This document shows, piece by piece, positions 24,902 to 33,315 of a stretch of DNA of 41,155 bases. The stretch is from contig CALJYH010000108.1 in assembly GCA_937984095.1 (NCBI GenBank), positions 1-41,155 of the forward strand, written 5' to 3'. Under the pieces are notes generated by a model, which worked only from the letters and a program-made list of their open reading frames with translations, was not told where the DNA came from and did no database searches. A program made the position numbers and the translations under genes. This DNA is from an uncultured Gammaproteobacteria bacterium (GTDB lineage Bacteria > Pseudomonadota > Gammaproteobacteria > GCA-001735895). How positions within the stretch are numbered: position 1 is the first letter of the stretch; each line of letters opens with the position of its first letter.

Positions 24902-25898
24902 GCCACTCGCAAGGGTGATAGGTTTGATGAGGGATATGTTTCATTAACTGGGCTTCACAGTACTCGACCATTTCCCGCTCGCGCTCCTGCGGATAGCTGA
25001 TAATACCATTGTCGAGATCCATTTTTTGTGCGAACAGGGGTTCTTCGGGGTAAAGCCGCGCCACCTTGCGAAAGTGGTCGCGGGTTAAACGGAAACTGCC
25101 GAGACTTACCGAGTGTAGTTTTTGTGGATCGACTGTCGTAAAAATCTCGTCAAGCAGGTTGACGAATGCTGCCTGGTAGTCCTGGTGATACACAACAGGA
25201 TCGAATCGTAAACCGATCGTCCAACCCGCGTCGATCAGGCGCCGCATTGCGTCGACCCGTTTTGCTATCGAGGGTACCCCGTGCTCTAGTTTGCTGTGGC
25301 TGACAGGGTCGGTAAAACTAAACGCGGTCACAACGCGCTCGCATGGCTGCAGCTTCAGCATCGATCGTACCTGGGTGCTTTTGGTGCGCAGTTCCATCCA
25401 GGCGTTATCGATTGACGCAACCAGTGGAATGAAATAATCGGTAAATTCTGTCATGGGTTCATTCGCCAGGCTGTCGCAGTCGTATCCCGAGTAAAACCAT
25501 ACCGTTTCACCCTGATGTCTGGCGGCGAGCTGTTTAATTCGCTCACCAAAGTCTTCGTAATTGATAAACAGAATCTGATGGGCGGATTGGTACATGCCCT
25601 GTAGAAAACAGTAGCGGCAATCGTAGATACAGTTCAGCATGTGTGAAAAATAATAATTGTGTTTGCCACCAAGACCGTAGCCTTTTGGTGCCGCAAGTAC
25701 GTGGCCATCGTTTTTGCGTGCAATAATGATTGCCGGATTCTTCTTTTGCAAACGGAAGTTTTGCGCGCGCGGATTAAACACTTCTCCATAGTGTTCGATT
25801 TCAACCACGGGTAAATTGCGCAGCCGTTCGAGCAGTTTCCGAGCCCTGGGATGGTCACGAATTTCGGATTCGATATAGACGCTGCTGACCATCGTCAC
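24894..25898 (-). CDS. Spore-photoproduct-lyase-like radical SAM enzyme
   Basis: A 334-residue radical SAM protein of the SplB (spore photoproduct lyase) family. The cluster motif is C90-x3-C94-x2-C97 (CIYDCRYC), exactly the spacing of SplB, and Cys141 in YDCDSLANE sits where SplB has its hydrogen-donating Cys141. The Tyr between the last two cluster cysteines is kept, while the following SplB Tyr is Phe. FNPRAQNFRLQKKNPAI, the PKGYGLGG segment and a C-terminal PCEW also fit. SplB repairs the thymine dimer photoproduct of dried spores, and a gammaproteobacterium makes no spores, so the substrate here may be another DNA lesion or different altogether. Start is GTG 25898 overlapping the upstream stop (GTGA), or ATG 25892. 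Confidence 0.85.
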   Translation of the reverse strand: MTMVSSVYIESEIRDHPRARKLLERLRNLPVVEIEHYGEVFNPRAQNFRLQKKNPAIIIARKNDGHVLAAPKGYGLGGKHNYYFSHMLNCIYDCRYCFLQGMYQSAHQILFINYEDFGERIKQLAARHQGETVWFYSGYDCDSLANEPMTEFTDYFIPLVASIDNAWMELRTKSTQVRSMLKLQPCERVVTAFSFTDPVSHSKLEHGVPSIAKRVDAMRRLIDAGWTIGLRFDPVVYHQDYQAAFVNLLDEIFTTVDPQKLHSVSLGSFRLTRDHFRKVARLYPEEPLFAQKMDLDNGIISYPQEREREMVEYCEAQLMKHIPHQTYHPCEWHG

Positions 25899-26704
25899 AG
25901 ACCCTCACTGTCCTGGTAACTAAGCAGTTCCAGGGTACTGATGATGGTCGCAGCAGAAGAGCAACCACTGATTTTTTGTAGAACTGTTTCGGCACTGGTG
26001 TCGCGGTTCATGAGGTAGCGCCACAACACGCGTAGTCGATTCTTCTGGGTCTGGCTGAAATGGGCCAGCGCAATCAGCTGCTGCCAGGATTCGGGGGTAA
26101 CCGCTAGCCCGGCAACCTCATTGTTGAGCGCGATCAGATCGTTTGCCTGCTGGTTGATTGTCTCGATATTCTGATGGATTAAATCGCTTACCTGTTGGCG
26201 GTTTTTGCCGGTTTTGTGCTCGCGATTATCACTGACGATTTTTATACATTGCGTCAACTCGGCGCTGCTGAAGCGCAGCGTGCTGTACATGAAACCACTG
26301 GCCTCCATATCGAACAGGGTGTCTTCGCGGTAGTCTTCGCTGGGTTGACTCAGGGTCAGGCATGCACTGCCGGGCAACACCGAGCTGGTACAGCTGACCG
26401 GATAGTGCCGTTGACCGCTATCGGCATCGATAACCTGGTTAAGCGAAAAGGCCGCCCCGATTGCATGTTGACCGCTTCCGGCGACACCCAGGTTTATCCA
26501 GGCGATAGAGGCTTCGTGATCATATCGAGCTGCAATCCAGGCGCAGGCCGCGGCACTTGCAATCTTGCCGACACCGCTAATGATGCAAAGCATGTCATCA
26601 CCACGATAAAGATCGAATGCGCTGTCATCATGCGATTTTTTCAAGCGGTAATAGTCGATTACAGGCTTGGCTTCACAGTGCAATGCAGCTACCCAGATTA
26701 ACAT
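25895..26704 (-). CDS. MTA/SAH nucleosidase-like protein
   Basis: A 269-residue protein whose first about 165 residues follow the purine nucleoside phosphorylase / methylthioadenosine nucleosidase fold: Glu11 in the first loop, ISGVGKIASAAAC (glycine loop), INLGVAGSG, the ribose-binding DMEASGF (132-138) and SDN (158-160), where the catalytic Asp of MTA/SAH nucleosidase would be. The last 100 residues are a helical extension not in MTAN. It overlaps the glycosyltransferase upstream by seven bases and the radical SAM gene downstream by four. Proposed role (inference): remove 5'-deoxyadenosine or S-adenosyl by-products of the neighbouring radical SAM enzyme. Another nucleoside substrate is possible. 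Confidence 0.72.
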   Translation of the reverse strand: MLIWVAALHCEAKPVIDYYRLKKSHDDSAFDLYRGDDMLCIISGVGKIASAAACAWIAARYDHEASIAWINLGVAGSGQHAIGAAFSLNQVIDADSGQRHYPVSCTSSVLPGSACLTLSQPSEDYREDTLFDMEASGFMYSTLRFSSAELTQCIKIVSDNREHKTGKNRQQVSDLIHQNIETINQQANDLIALNNEVAGLAVTPESWQQLIALAHFSQTQKNRLRVLWRYLMNRDTSAETVLQKISGCSSAATIISTLELLSYQDSEGL

Positions 26705-27543
26705 TGTGGTACCTGATCCCCATGTCGATACCAGGTGTCACGCAGCGGGATAAATTCGTCGAGCAGCGTCTGGTTATGATGTTTGACGGCGCCATTGATC
26801 AATATATCGAGTTTGCCCAGCAGGATCTCCTCGGCGGCACGATAGTATTCTGGTTGCAGGGTTGCCGTTTTTAACAGTCGATGCAGCGCGTGGATACGAA
26901 AACGATCCATTGCCGTATATTGCTGCGAGAGCTGATCATCGTGCCCCCCGTACTTGGTGATTAATGCCTTGTCTATATAGTGCACCGGGAATTGATGACA
27001 CAATCGTAGCCACAAATCATAGTCTTCGCAGGCCGGCAAATCTTCATCAAACATGCCGAGTGATTCCAGGGTTGATTTACTGATTACCGAGGCCGAGGGT
27101 GATATCGCACACAACGGCAGGCAGCTTTCAAATATCCAGCCACCGCTCTTGCAGTGCTTGTGTTTCGGATTGACGCGAACCCCGTGGCGGATCCAGATTT
27201 CATCCGAGTGATAAAGCACGAATTCAGGATGTCGCTGTCGAGCATCACGGAGCAGTGCGATTTTTTGCGGCATCCAGCTATCGTCAGAGTCCAGCAGGGC
27301 AATCCATTCGAAGCGGGCAGCTTTGATACCGCGGTTGCGTGCCGCGCTGACACCGAGATTTGACTGGCGCAGAATATTAACCTGTGGAAATAGTCGTTTG
27401 ATCATGTCGCTGCTGCCATCGGTCGAGCCGTCATCGACGAGGATGACTTCGTCTACCGTCGAAGTCTGATCGAAGACCGACCGCAGTGCCCGTTCAAGGG
27501 TGTGCCTGCGGTTGTAGCTGGGAATTACGACGGAGATTTGCAT
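26698..27543 (-). CDS. Family 2 glycosyltransferase
   Basis: A 281-residue GT-A fold glycosyltransferase. ISVVIPSYNRRHTLERALRS opens the domain, VDDGSTDGS (36-44) binds the nucleotide, the metal-binding motif is DSDD (85-88), and the probable catalytic acid lies in CEDYDLWLR (about 172-180). No transmembrane segment, so it is cytoplasmic. ATG 27543 was chosen because homology begins there; the longer frame to 27660 would run through the DUF1820 gene. It is the first of four overlapping genes (glycosyltransferase, nucleosidase-like, radical SAM, SDR). Acceptor and donor are unknown, and no O-antigen or capsule genes are nearby. Confidence 0.88.
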   Translation of the reverse strand: MQISVVIPSYNRRHTLERALRSVFDQTSTVDEVILVDDGSTDGSSDMIKRLFPQVNILRQSNLGVSAARNRGIKAARFEWIALLDSDDSWMPQKIALLRDARQRHPEFVLYHSDEIWIRHGVRVNPKHKHCKSGGWIFESCLPLCAISPSASVISKSTLESLGMFDEDLPACEDYDLWLRLCHQFPVHYIDKALITKYGGHDDQLSQQYTAMDRFRIHALHRLLKTATLQPEYYRAAEEILLGKLDILINGAVKHHNQTLLDEFIPLRDTWYRHGDQVPQC

Positions 27544-27562
27544 TGCTGCCTGTGGCAGTGCA

Positions 27563-27901
27563 CTAGGTATTCTGTGGAATGGTCGCTTGCCCCGGGAAAC
27601 TGGTAACGGTTGAGCCGTCATTGTCGAGGATGCGGTTTTTGCCGCTGCGATCGACCTCATCTATTCGAATCACCGCGAAATGGGGGATATAGGTATGCTT
27701 AACATTACCGAACTCGTGCTTCAGTTTTTCCTCTGCCGGATCAATCAGGAGCCTGGAATGTTCACCGAAAATTATTTCTCCGATTTCGATGAAACCCGCC
27801 ATCTGAGACTGGCTGACTTGATGTGCGTAGAGCTCATAAATCTTGTTGTTGTTATGAAACTGGATGCGGAAGGTTGATTTTTTTGTCTTCGTCATAGTCA
27901 C
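27563..27901 (-). CDS. DUF1820 family protein
   Basis: A 112-residue protein of the DUF1820 family, seen in FRIQFHNNNKIYELYA, VSQSQMAGFIEIGEIIFGE and YIPHFAVIRIDEV. The family is found in gammaproteobacteria and has no assigned function. Start is GTG 27901 or the in-frame ATG at 27895. It begins four bases after grxC, so it is in that operon, and the glycosyltransferase gene follows 19 bases later. Confidence 0.85.
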   Translation of the reverse strand: MTMTKTKKSTFRIQFHNNNKIYELYAHQVSQSQMAGFIEIGEIIFGEHSRLLIDPAEEKLKHEFGNVKHTYIPHFAVIRIDEVDRSGKNRILDNDGSTVTSFPGQATIPQNT

Positions 27902-27904
27902 AAA

Positions 27905-28165
27905 CTAGTCCGCCTGCATTAACTCGTCAAGCTCGCCATCCATATGCAGTTCGGTCAGCTCGGAAAAACCACCGATTGGATTGCCATCGATGATAATTTG
28001 AGGCACCGTGCGCGCGCCCTGGGTAACCTCGGTGAATTGTTTCATTGCTGCATGATCAGTGTCGATACGAACCTCGTCAAAAGCAATCTCCCATTTTTCC
28101 AGTAAGGCTTTGACATTAGTGCAGTACGGACAATTAGCGGTGCTGTAAACGGTGACTCGGGACAT
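27905..28165 (-). CDS. grxC: Glutaredoxin 3
   Basis: An 86-residue dithiol glutaredoxin with the active site CPYC (Cys12, Cys15), TVPQIIIDG (the cis-Pro loop) and GGFSELTEL (glutathione binding). It reduces protein disulfides and mixed disulfides with glutathione. Typical GrxC length. It leads the minus-strand set, and DUF1820 follows after three bases. Confidence 0.95.
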   Translation of the reverse strand: MSRVTVYSTANCPYCTNVKALLEKWEIAFDEVRIDTDHAAMKQFTEVTQGARTVPQIIIDGNPIGGFSELTELHMDGELDELMQAD

Positions 28166-28252
28166 TAATGTTTTAATCTGAAATTCGGGTCCGCAATTCT
28201 ACTACAGAACTGGACTGCGACCATAGTCTCTGTCGCCGGTTGAAGGAGTCAA

Positions 28253-30682
28253 TTAAGCGCGGCTTTTAAGCGCAAGTATCGCCTGGTTACGAAGGGTTTT
28301 GATGAGGCCGAGTTGACTTTCAGTGATCATGATCGATTCGGCACTTGCGCTGTCGATATAAATCAATGCGATTGGTGCCTCGTTGACAAGGATAGGGAAT
28401 ATTGTGAAGCTGCGGGCCGCTATGTTCTGGTGATACCAGGCGGGGATCCGATCGCGAATTTTCTCATCTCCGGTGTTCTCGATACGGATATCGACGTTGT
28501 TTTTGAGTGCGACGTGAAACACGTCTGATTGATCCTGTAAAGGCAACGAGAAATGATCGATAAATTTTTCTATGTCTTCACCATAGCCAAAACGGGCCCG
28601 GATGCAGCCAGTTTTACTGCCTTTCAGGCACAGCACCACGCGAGAACCGTTAAACGCGCTATAGATAGTTTCCATGATCATTTGCAGGATCTGGGTGATG
28701 TTGTATTCACCCGTCATGGTATCGGTTATATCCTGGATTCCGTTGGTGAGCACTTTTTCAACCGACCTCGATAACGGATCAGCCCGTTCCACCAGGATCT
28801 CAACGCTATCGGAAATGCCTAACTCATGGTTTTGAGTCGAATCCTGCGGTAATTCCGGTTGCTGGCTACCGCTAGATGAAATTTTCTGGTAATAGAAACT
28901 TTTATCAAGATCGAACTGGATCAGCCTGGAATATTCGATCAGTTCCTTGTGGCAATTTTCGAGCAAGCCCAGTAGCTTGCTCTCATCGATCTCGAGTACT
29001 GACGAAAACTGGTTACTGAGCTTCTTGATCTCCGTTGCCTGTTGCTCTAACGGTAATGCCAGGCACGCAGCCAGCGCATTGCTGAATTGTGCAATTAGTT
29101 GCAGTTCGTCCTGGCTACCCGAGCCCTTCAAATTATCGAAGTCTAGTGGAAGCATGCTATCGATGATCGGCTTGGGGAATCCCCATTCGCGTGCCACCGA
29201 CATGCCTAGACGTGGATAACTGATACCGATTACGCGCGTAACTGCTGCCGCTTCGCCACAATCCTGCTGCAACATCAGCTTGTCGATAGCCTGTGCCTCT
29301 TCGTGCAGGTAAAAGCACACTAGCATCTTGCCGAGCTGCTGCAACAGCGCGCATAGAAAAGCTTCCTCGTGGTTTGGTATCCCGAGAGTTTTTGCCAGCG
29401 AATTTGCCAGCAAGCCGCTGAATAATGCCTGCACCGCGTTTTCCTTGAGCTGTGATGACTGTAACTTGTTCTGCATATGCTCGAACAGCATCAAACCGGT
29501 TGCGATACTGCGTACCGGATTGATTCCCAGCATCACTACCGCACGCGATATGGTGCTGATTTTGCCGCCGCCGCGGTTGTAATGAGCCGAATTAACCAGG
29601 CGTAACACTTTGTTGGTCAGGGAATAGTCCTTGAGAATGGTGTTGGAAACCGTCGTCAGGCTTTCGGTATCGCTCGTCGAGGCCTGGTTCAGCACACTGA
29701 TGGTGTGAGAAAAAACAGGAAAGTCTTTCTTGTGTCGCATTCGTCGCAGTAAAAACTTAACCGTAGCGTCGCTGTTCTCCTTTGGTGACGTTGTATCGTC
29801 CAGTGCCAGGTAGTTATTAAACGCGTTTAACATGGCATTCGCATCTGCGTAGCGCTCATCAGGTTTTTTTTCCAGGGATTTCAGGATCAACGCATCCAGA
29901 CCTTCGTCGATACCTGGGCAGGCCTGGGATGGAGGGACAACTTCGGTATTCGCGATGGCGTTGATAACCTGGTATACGTCGTTCCCGACGAAAGCCGGTT
30001 TACCGGTCAATAGCTCGTAGCCCACCAGCCCGATAGAAAATACATCGGATACCTTTTGGTGCTGCCGGGTTTCAATGTATTCGGGGGCCATATATTGTGG
30101 TGTGCCATAAAGCGCGTCATCGGCTCCGCCCGCCGCATCGGCGAGCAGGGCAAGACCGAAATCGGTGACCTTTGCCTGTCCCTGCTGACTGATCAGGATA
30201 TTGGCAGGCTTGATATCACAGTGAATGACATTGCGCGCGTGAGCCTCCGCCACCCCGCTCAAGATGTCACGTAGAATCTTCATTTTCTGATCCATACCCG
30301 GGTCTTCGGGGATCAGCTTTTGCAGTGATTCACCATCGATGTATTCGAGCACCAGGTAGGGATTTTCATCCAGCATGCCAATATCGAAAATGGTCACGAT
30401 ATTGGCATGCTGAAGCTTGCTGACAGCGCGGGCCTCGCTGAGCAACTGTTCGATATTGCCGTTGCGCTGTATTTCGGCTTTGAGGTTAACCGATTTGATT
30501 GCAACTTCACGTCGTAGTTCTGGATCATCGGCCAGGTAGACAATACCCTGACTGCCCCGGCCGAGAACCTTGCGAATGTTAAAGCGATCTATTTTTTGCG
30601 GAAAACTGGCTGCCACGTCAAACTTCAAGACCTTGCTGTGTCTCCAAAGTATAGACGCCAGCCCAAACTCTGCCGCATTCAT
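28253..30682 (-). CDS. Ser/Thr protein kinase - HDOD - GAF fusion protein
   Basis: An 809-residue soluble signalling protein. Kinase domain about 34-292: glycine loop GRGSQG (41-46), Lys63 in VAIK, catalytic HCDIKPAN (Asp156), DFG (174-176), APE (199-201). The Arg of the usual HRD is Cys, so this is a non-RD kinase that may not need activation-loop phosphorylation. HDOD domain about 315-520, with AVVMLGINPVRSI and repeated LL-rich helices. GAF-like domain about 650-809. No transmembrane segment. HDOD proteins often act in motility or c-di-GMP-linked signalling without a catalytic role. The start is uncertain: ATG 30682, or TTG 30628 / GTG 30616, all before the kinase domain. The palindromic element lies upstream. 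Confidence 0.88.
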   Translation of the reverse strand: MNAAEFGLASILWRHSKVLKFDVAASFPQKIDRFNIRKVLGRGSQGIVYLADDPELRREVAIKSVNLKAEIQRNGNIEQLLSEARAVSKLQHANIVTIFDIGMLDENPYLVLEYIDGESLQKLIPEDPGMDQKMKILRDILSGVAEAHARNVIHCDIKPANILISQQGQAKVTDFGLALLADAAGGADDALYGTPQYMAPEYIETRQHQKVSDVFSIGLVGYELLTGKPAFVGNDVYQVINAIANTEVVPPSQACPGIDEGLDALILKSLEKKPDERYADANAMLNAFNNYLALDDTTSPKENSDATVKFLLRRMRHKKDFPVFSHTISVLNQASTSDTESLTTVSNTILKDYSLTNKVLRLVNSAHYNRGGGKISTISRAVVMLGINPVRSIATGLMLFEHMQNKLQSSQLKENAVQALFSGLLANSLAKTLGIPNHEEAFLCALLQQLGKMLVCFYLHEEAQAIDKLMLQQDCGEAAAVTRVIGISYPRLGMSVAREWGFPKPIIDSMLPLDFDNLKGSGSQDELQLIAQFSNALAACLALPLEQQATEIKKLSNQFSSVLEIDESKLLGLLENCHKELIEYSRLIQFDLDKSFYYQKISSSGSQQPELPQDSTQNHELGISDSVEILVERADPLSRSVEKVLTNGIQDITDTMTGEYNITQILQMIMETIYSAFNGSRVVLCLKGSKTGCIRARFGYGEDIEKFIDHFSLPLQDQSDVFHVALKNNVDIRIENTGDEKIRDRIPAWYHQNIAARSFTIFPILVNEAPIALIYIDSASAESIMITESQLGLIKTLRNQAILALKSRA

Positions 30683-30749
30683 GCCAGCCCGATACTTGCG
30701 TCAGTTTGCCGGGGAACCAGCCCGGATCTTCAAACATTTGATGCTGTGA

Positions 30750-30895
30750 GCTACCCCGGGGGATACGCCTGCAAAAGTGTAGCGAGGCAGGATGCCGCGG
30801 TCCGACGCTTCGAGCTTCAAGCGATTCCATGGATGGACCAACCGGCGCCTGCGCCGGTTGGAAGCGTCTTTTGCAGGCGTATCCCCCGGGGTAGC
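30750..30895. repeat. Nested palindromic intergenic element 1
   Basis: A perfect 28-base inverted repeat: arms 30750-30777 and 30868-30895, each containing CCCCGGGG and GCAAAAG-type ends. Inside is a second hairpin with a 10-base stem (30838-30847 / 30852-30861, CCAACCGGCG) and four-base loop. On the minus strand the interior reads CATCCATGG (30827-30835), GCTCG (30811-30815) and CATCCT (30789-30794) in order, the same three words as element 2 at 38371. It lies between the end of DUF2288 and the start of the kinase gene. It may end the oxyR-DUF2288 transcript or act as a small mobile or structural repeat. No open reading frame is likely in it. Confidence 0.88.
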
Positions 30896-30925
30896 GTGGT
30901 GTTGGTTTAGTTAGATCTTAGAAAA

Positions 30926-31249
30926 TCAGGATTCGGGGCTGATTGTTTGTACCAGAACCCAGGGTTTGACGACCACGGCCCAGAGCAATGCGTCAGTGGT
31001 GATCCAGTCCTTGGCCTGGTCATCCGGCACTGGCATAACCTGCAGGGCTTCGGTCCAGCTTTTGACCTGGTCGACATCGTCTTCCTGCAACGCAAAGGCC
31101 ACATCAACCAGATCAAGTTCGGGGGTGACCAGCATGACTTTTCCAGCGGCAAAAAAACGTTGTAATTCCTGCCACGGAATCCTGGCGGTTTCACTGATTA
31201 TCTTGACGCGCTTGAGCTCGCGGTCCTGCCGCAACAATTCTTCGATCAC
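30926..31249 (-). CDS. DUF2288 family protein
   Basis: A 107-residue protein of the DUF2288 family, identified by SETARIPWQELQRFFAAGKV, the PELDLVDVA segment and a terminal LWAVVVKPWVLVQ. The function is not known. It begins with GTG overlapping the oxyR stop by four bases (GTGA), so it is translated from the oxyR transcript. Confidence 0.83.
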   Translation of the reverse strand: MIEELLRQDRELKRVKIISETARIPWQELQRFFAAGKVMLVTPELDLVDVAFALQEDDVDQVKSWTEALQVMPVPDDQAKDWITTDALLWAVVVKPWVLVQTISPES

Positions 31250-32175
31250 GCGACCGACTGGATGATTTCGACGCCATCCAGTGGGCTAGTTTGTATGGTG
31301 TCGCGAATCGTAAAAATGGCTTCTTTGCGCGGGTAGTGCTTGCGCCAGGCGATGGCCACGGTGCGACCAGGAGAGGGCTTGGCAAACGGTTTGATGTCTA
31401 TCAACGATTCACTTTTCTGGCTGTTAGGGATACTGCTGCGCGGCAATACGGTGATACCGGTGCCAGCTGCAACCATGTGGCGCATGGTTTCCAGTGAACC
31501 ACCCTCGAGGGTGCGAGTTAATTCACTATCTCCCGACATGCAGTCGGGACAGGCCTTGATTACCTGGTCGCGAAAGCAATGTCCTGCGCCGAGCAGCATT
31601 AAATCCTGTGATGCTAAATCCCCGGGTTGTATCTGGTCGCGATTTTTCCATTCATGATTTCGTGGTAAAGCAACAATAAAGGGTTCTTCGTAAAGTGGCG
31701 CCGTCTCGATACCGGGTTCGTCGAATGGGTATGAAATGATAATGGCATCCAGCGATCCCTGCTTGAGCGACTGAAACAGGTTGGCGGTAAAATTTTCTTC
31801 GATAATTAGCTTCAGATTGGGGGCGGTTTTTCGCAGTTTGGGGATAAGGCTGGGTAACAGGTAGGGTCCGATAGTGTAGATGACACCAAGCCTGAACTGT
31901 CCCGATAAAGGATCCTTCCCCTGTTGTGCGATTTCTATCAGAATCTGAGCCTCTTGCAATACGATATAGGCCTGGTTGATCACCTGTTGTCCAATTTCAG
32001 TGATGCGGATTTCGTTCTTTGAGCTGCGCTCGAAAAGGCGCACATCGAGTTCTTCTTCGAGTTTCTTTATCGCGATACTTAAGGTAGGCTGACTCACGAA
32101 ACAGGCCTGAGCCGCCTTCCCGAAATGATTTTTCTGGGACACGGCGACGATGTATCGAAGTTCGGTTAGCGTCAT
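31246..32175 (-). CDS. oxyR: LysR-family peroxide sensor OxyR
   Basis: A 309-residue LysR-type regulator. The winged helix is at 1-60 (HFGKAAQACFVSQPTLSIAIKKLE). The regulatory domain has the OxyR signature GHCFRDQVIKAC, whose Cys200 and Cys209 match E. coli Cys199 and Cys208, the pair that forms a disulfide on contact with hydrogen peroxide. The protein should therefore be a redox-active activator of peroxide defence. It is divergent from the TerB-like gene across about 70 bases; no convincing full OxyR box was found there. DUF2288 is coupled downstream. Confidence 0.92.
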   Translation of the reverse strand: MTLTELRYIVAVSQKNHFGKAAQACFVSQPTLSIAIKKLEEELDVRLFERSSKNEIRITEIGQQVINQAYIVLQEAQILIEIAQQGKDPLSGQFRLGVIYTIGPYLLPSLIPKLRKTAPNLKLIIEENFTANLFQSLKQGSLDAIIISYPFDEPGIETAPLYEEPFIVALPRNHEWKNRDQIQPGDLASQDLMLLGAGHCFRDQVIKACPDCMSGDSELTRTLEGGSLETMRHMVAAGTGITVLPRSSIPNSQKSESLIDIKPFAKPSPGRTVAIAWRKHYPRKEAIFTIRDTIQTSPLDGVEIIQSVA

Positions 32176-32246
32176 AATAGTTAAAATTTATTAATCAATT
32201 CGATAGATTTTGCATAAACCCATCGCGTTTGCAATCGATTATTGCT

Positions 32247-32702
32247 ATGAGAAAAATCCTACTCAAATTCCTGACAATAGAAACAATCGAGACCAGCCCG
32301 GCAGATATCGAGCACGCGTTGCGGGTCGCTACTGCAGTGTTGCTGGTCGAAGTTACGCGTGCTGATTTCATTATCGTTCCAGCTGAAAAACTCAGGTTAA
32401 GGGAATTACTGGAGCAGCAATTTAACCTGTCCACGCAGGAACTGGACGCCTTGCTGGAGGAAGCGGAGACGGGCGCCGACCGCATGGTTTCGATACAGCA
32501 CGTTACCCGGTTGCTTAATGAACACTACGATCACGCCATGAAACGGAGGATTGTCGAAATGATGTGGCAGCTGGTCTACGCCGATGGCGTAAAGGATCAT
32601 TATGAAGAGCACTTGATACGGCAGGTCGCGGATTTGCTCTACGTTTCACACGGCGAGTTTATTCAGGCACGACACAAGGCCGAAGCGGAAAGCAGTACCT
32701 AA
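32247..32702 (+). CDS. TerB-like (tellurite resistance B fold) protein
   Basis: A 151-residue helical protein of the TerB superfamily, recognised by ATAVLLVEVTRADFIIVPAEK, the Asp/Glu-rich turn, and MMWQLVYADGVKDHYEEHLIRQVADLLYV with the acidic metal-binding residues. TerB-fold proteins bind metal ions and appear in stress and membrane-associated systems. No other ter gene is nearby, so a tellurite role should not be assumed. ATG 32247 is preferred to TTG 32229. Its stop codon overlaps the convergent yggT stop (32699-32702). Confidence 0.8.
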   Translation: MRKILLKFLTIETIETSPADIEHALRVATAVLLVEVTRADFIIVPAEKLRLRELLEQQFNLSTQELDALLEEAETGADRMVSIQHVTRLLNEHYDHAMKRRIVEMMWQLVYADGVKDHYEEHLIRQVADLLYVSHGEFIQARHKAEAESST

Positions 32703-33304
32703 AAATTGCCGAGATAAATGATTGGCGGCACGATCAGCATTTTTGCCACCAGAATCAGTAAGGTAGCAAACAGGGGCGACAGGTCGAGCCCGCCAAGCGG
32801 GGGGATTAGTTTACGGATCGGTTTTAGTACAGGTTCTGCAAGCCTATTTACGAGGCCTATTACCGGATTATATTGTCCCGGGCTAATCCAGCTCAAAATG
32901 ACATGGATAATCACTGCGATCAGGAAAACCGTGAGTATCAGGGCGATCAAATCAGCAACGCTGAACAGCGCCAAGCCCACATAGCTGGCGCCGCCGATGG
33001 GAGCCATTACCCCACCGATATTCACCGCCGGGATCGATAGTGCACGCATCAATAAAAACTTGCCATATATTAATGCCAGGCAAAACACGATTGACGCGGA
33101 ATCCTGTCCGGCAGCGCTCGGGATAATGCGACGTAATATCCGCAATGGCGGAGATGTCAGTTTGACGATGAACTGGGAGACCGGGTTATAAAAATCAGCC
33201 CGTAACATCTGTAGCATGAAACGCAATAGCACCAGCAAAATGTATAAATCGAATAAGGTGTTAATAATAAGCATTAACGGTGATGTAAAATAACCCGAAC
33301 CCAT
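32699..33304 (-). CDS. YggT family membrane protein
   Basis: A 201-residue inner-membrane protein made of two YGGT repeats (about 8-95 and 100-195), each with two hydrophobic helices and the motif FYNPVSQFIVKLTSPPLRILRRIIP or YNPVIGLVNRLAEPVLKPIRKLIP. The family is linked to osmotic stress and cell-division-associated loci. It is the third gene after yggS and proC, 11 bases downstream of proC. A later ATG at 33274 would fit the shorter family N-terminus. Confidence 0.9.
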   Translation of the reverse strand: MGSGYFTSPLMLIINTLFDLYILLVLLRFMLQMLRADFYNPVSQFIVKLTSPPLRILRRIIPSAAGQDSASIVFCLALIYGKFLLMRALSIPAVNIGGVMAPIGGASYVGLALFSVADLIALILTVFLIAVIIHVILSWISPGQYNPVIGLVNRLAEPVLKPIRKLIPPLGGLDLSPLFATLLILVAKMLIVPPIIYLGNF

Positions 33305-33315
33305 ATCGCTGTTAC

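Noticed and set aside
30596-30910. Possible 104-residue plus-strand gene
   Set aside because: It runs through the palindromic element and the antisense of the kinase start, and its sequence resembles no known protein.
32177-32215. OxyR box (ATAG-N7-CTAT-N7-ATAG-N7-CTAT) before oxyR
   Set aside because: ATAG, TTAT and a second ATAG are present, but the second spacer is 11 rather than 7 bases and the last CTAT is missing.
32247-32702. Tellurite resistance operon
   Set aside because: Only a single TerB-fold gene is present, with no terA, terC, terD or terZ nearby.
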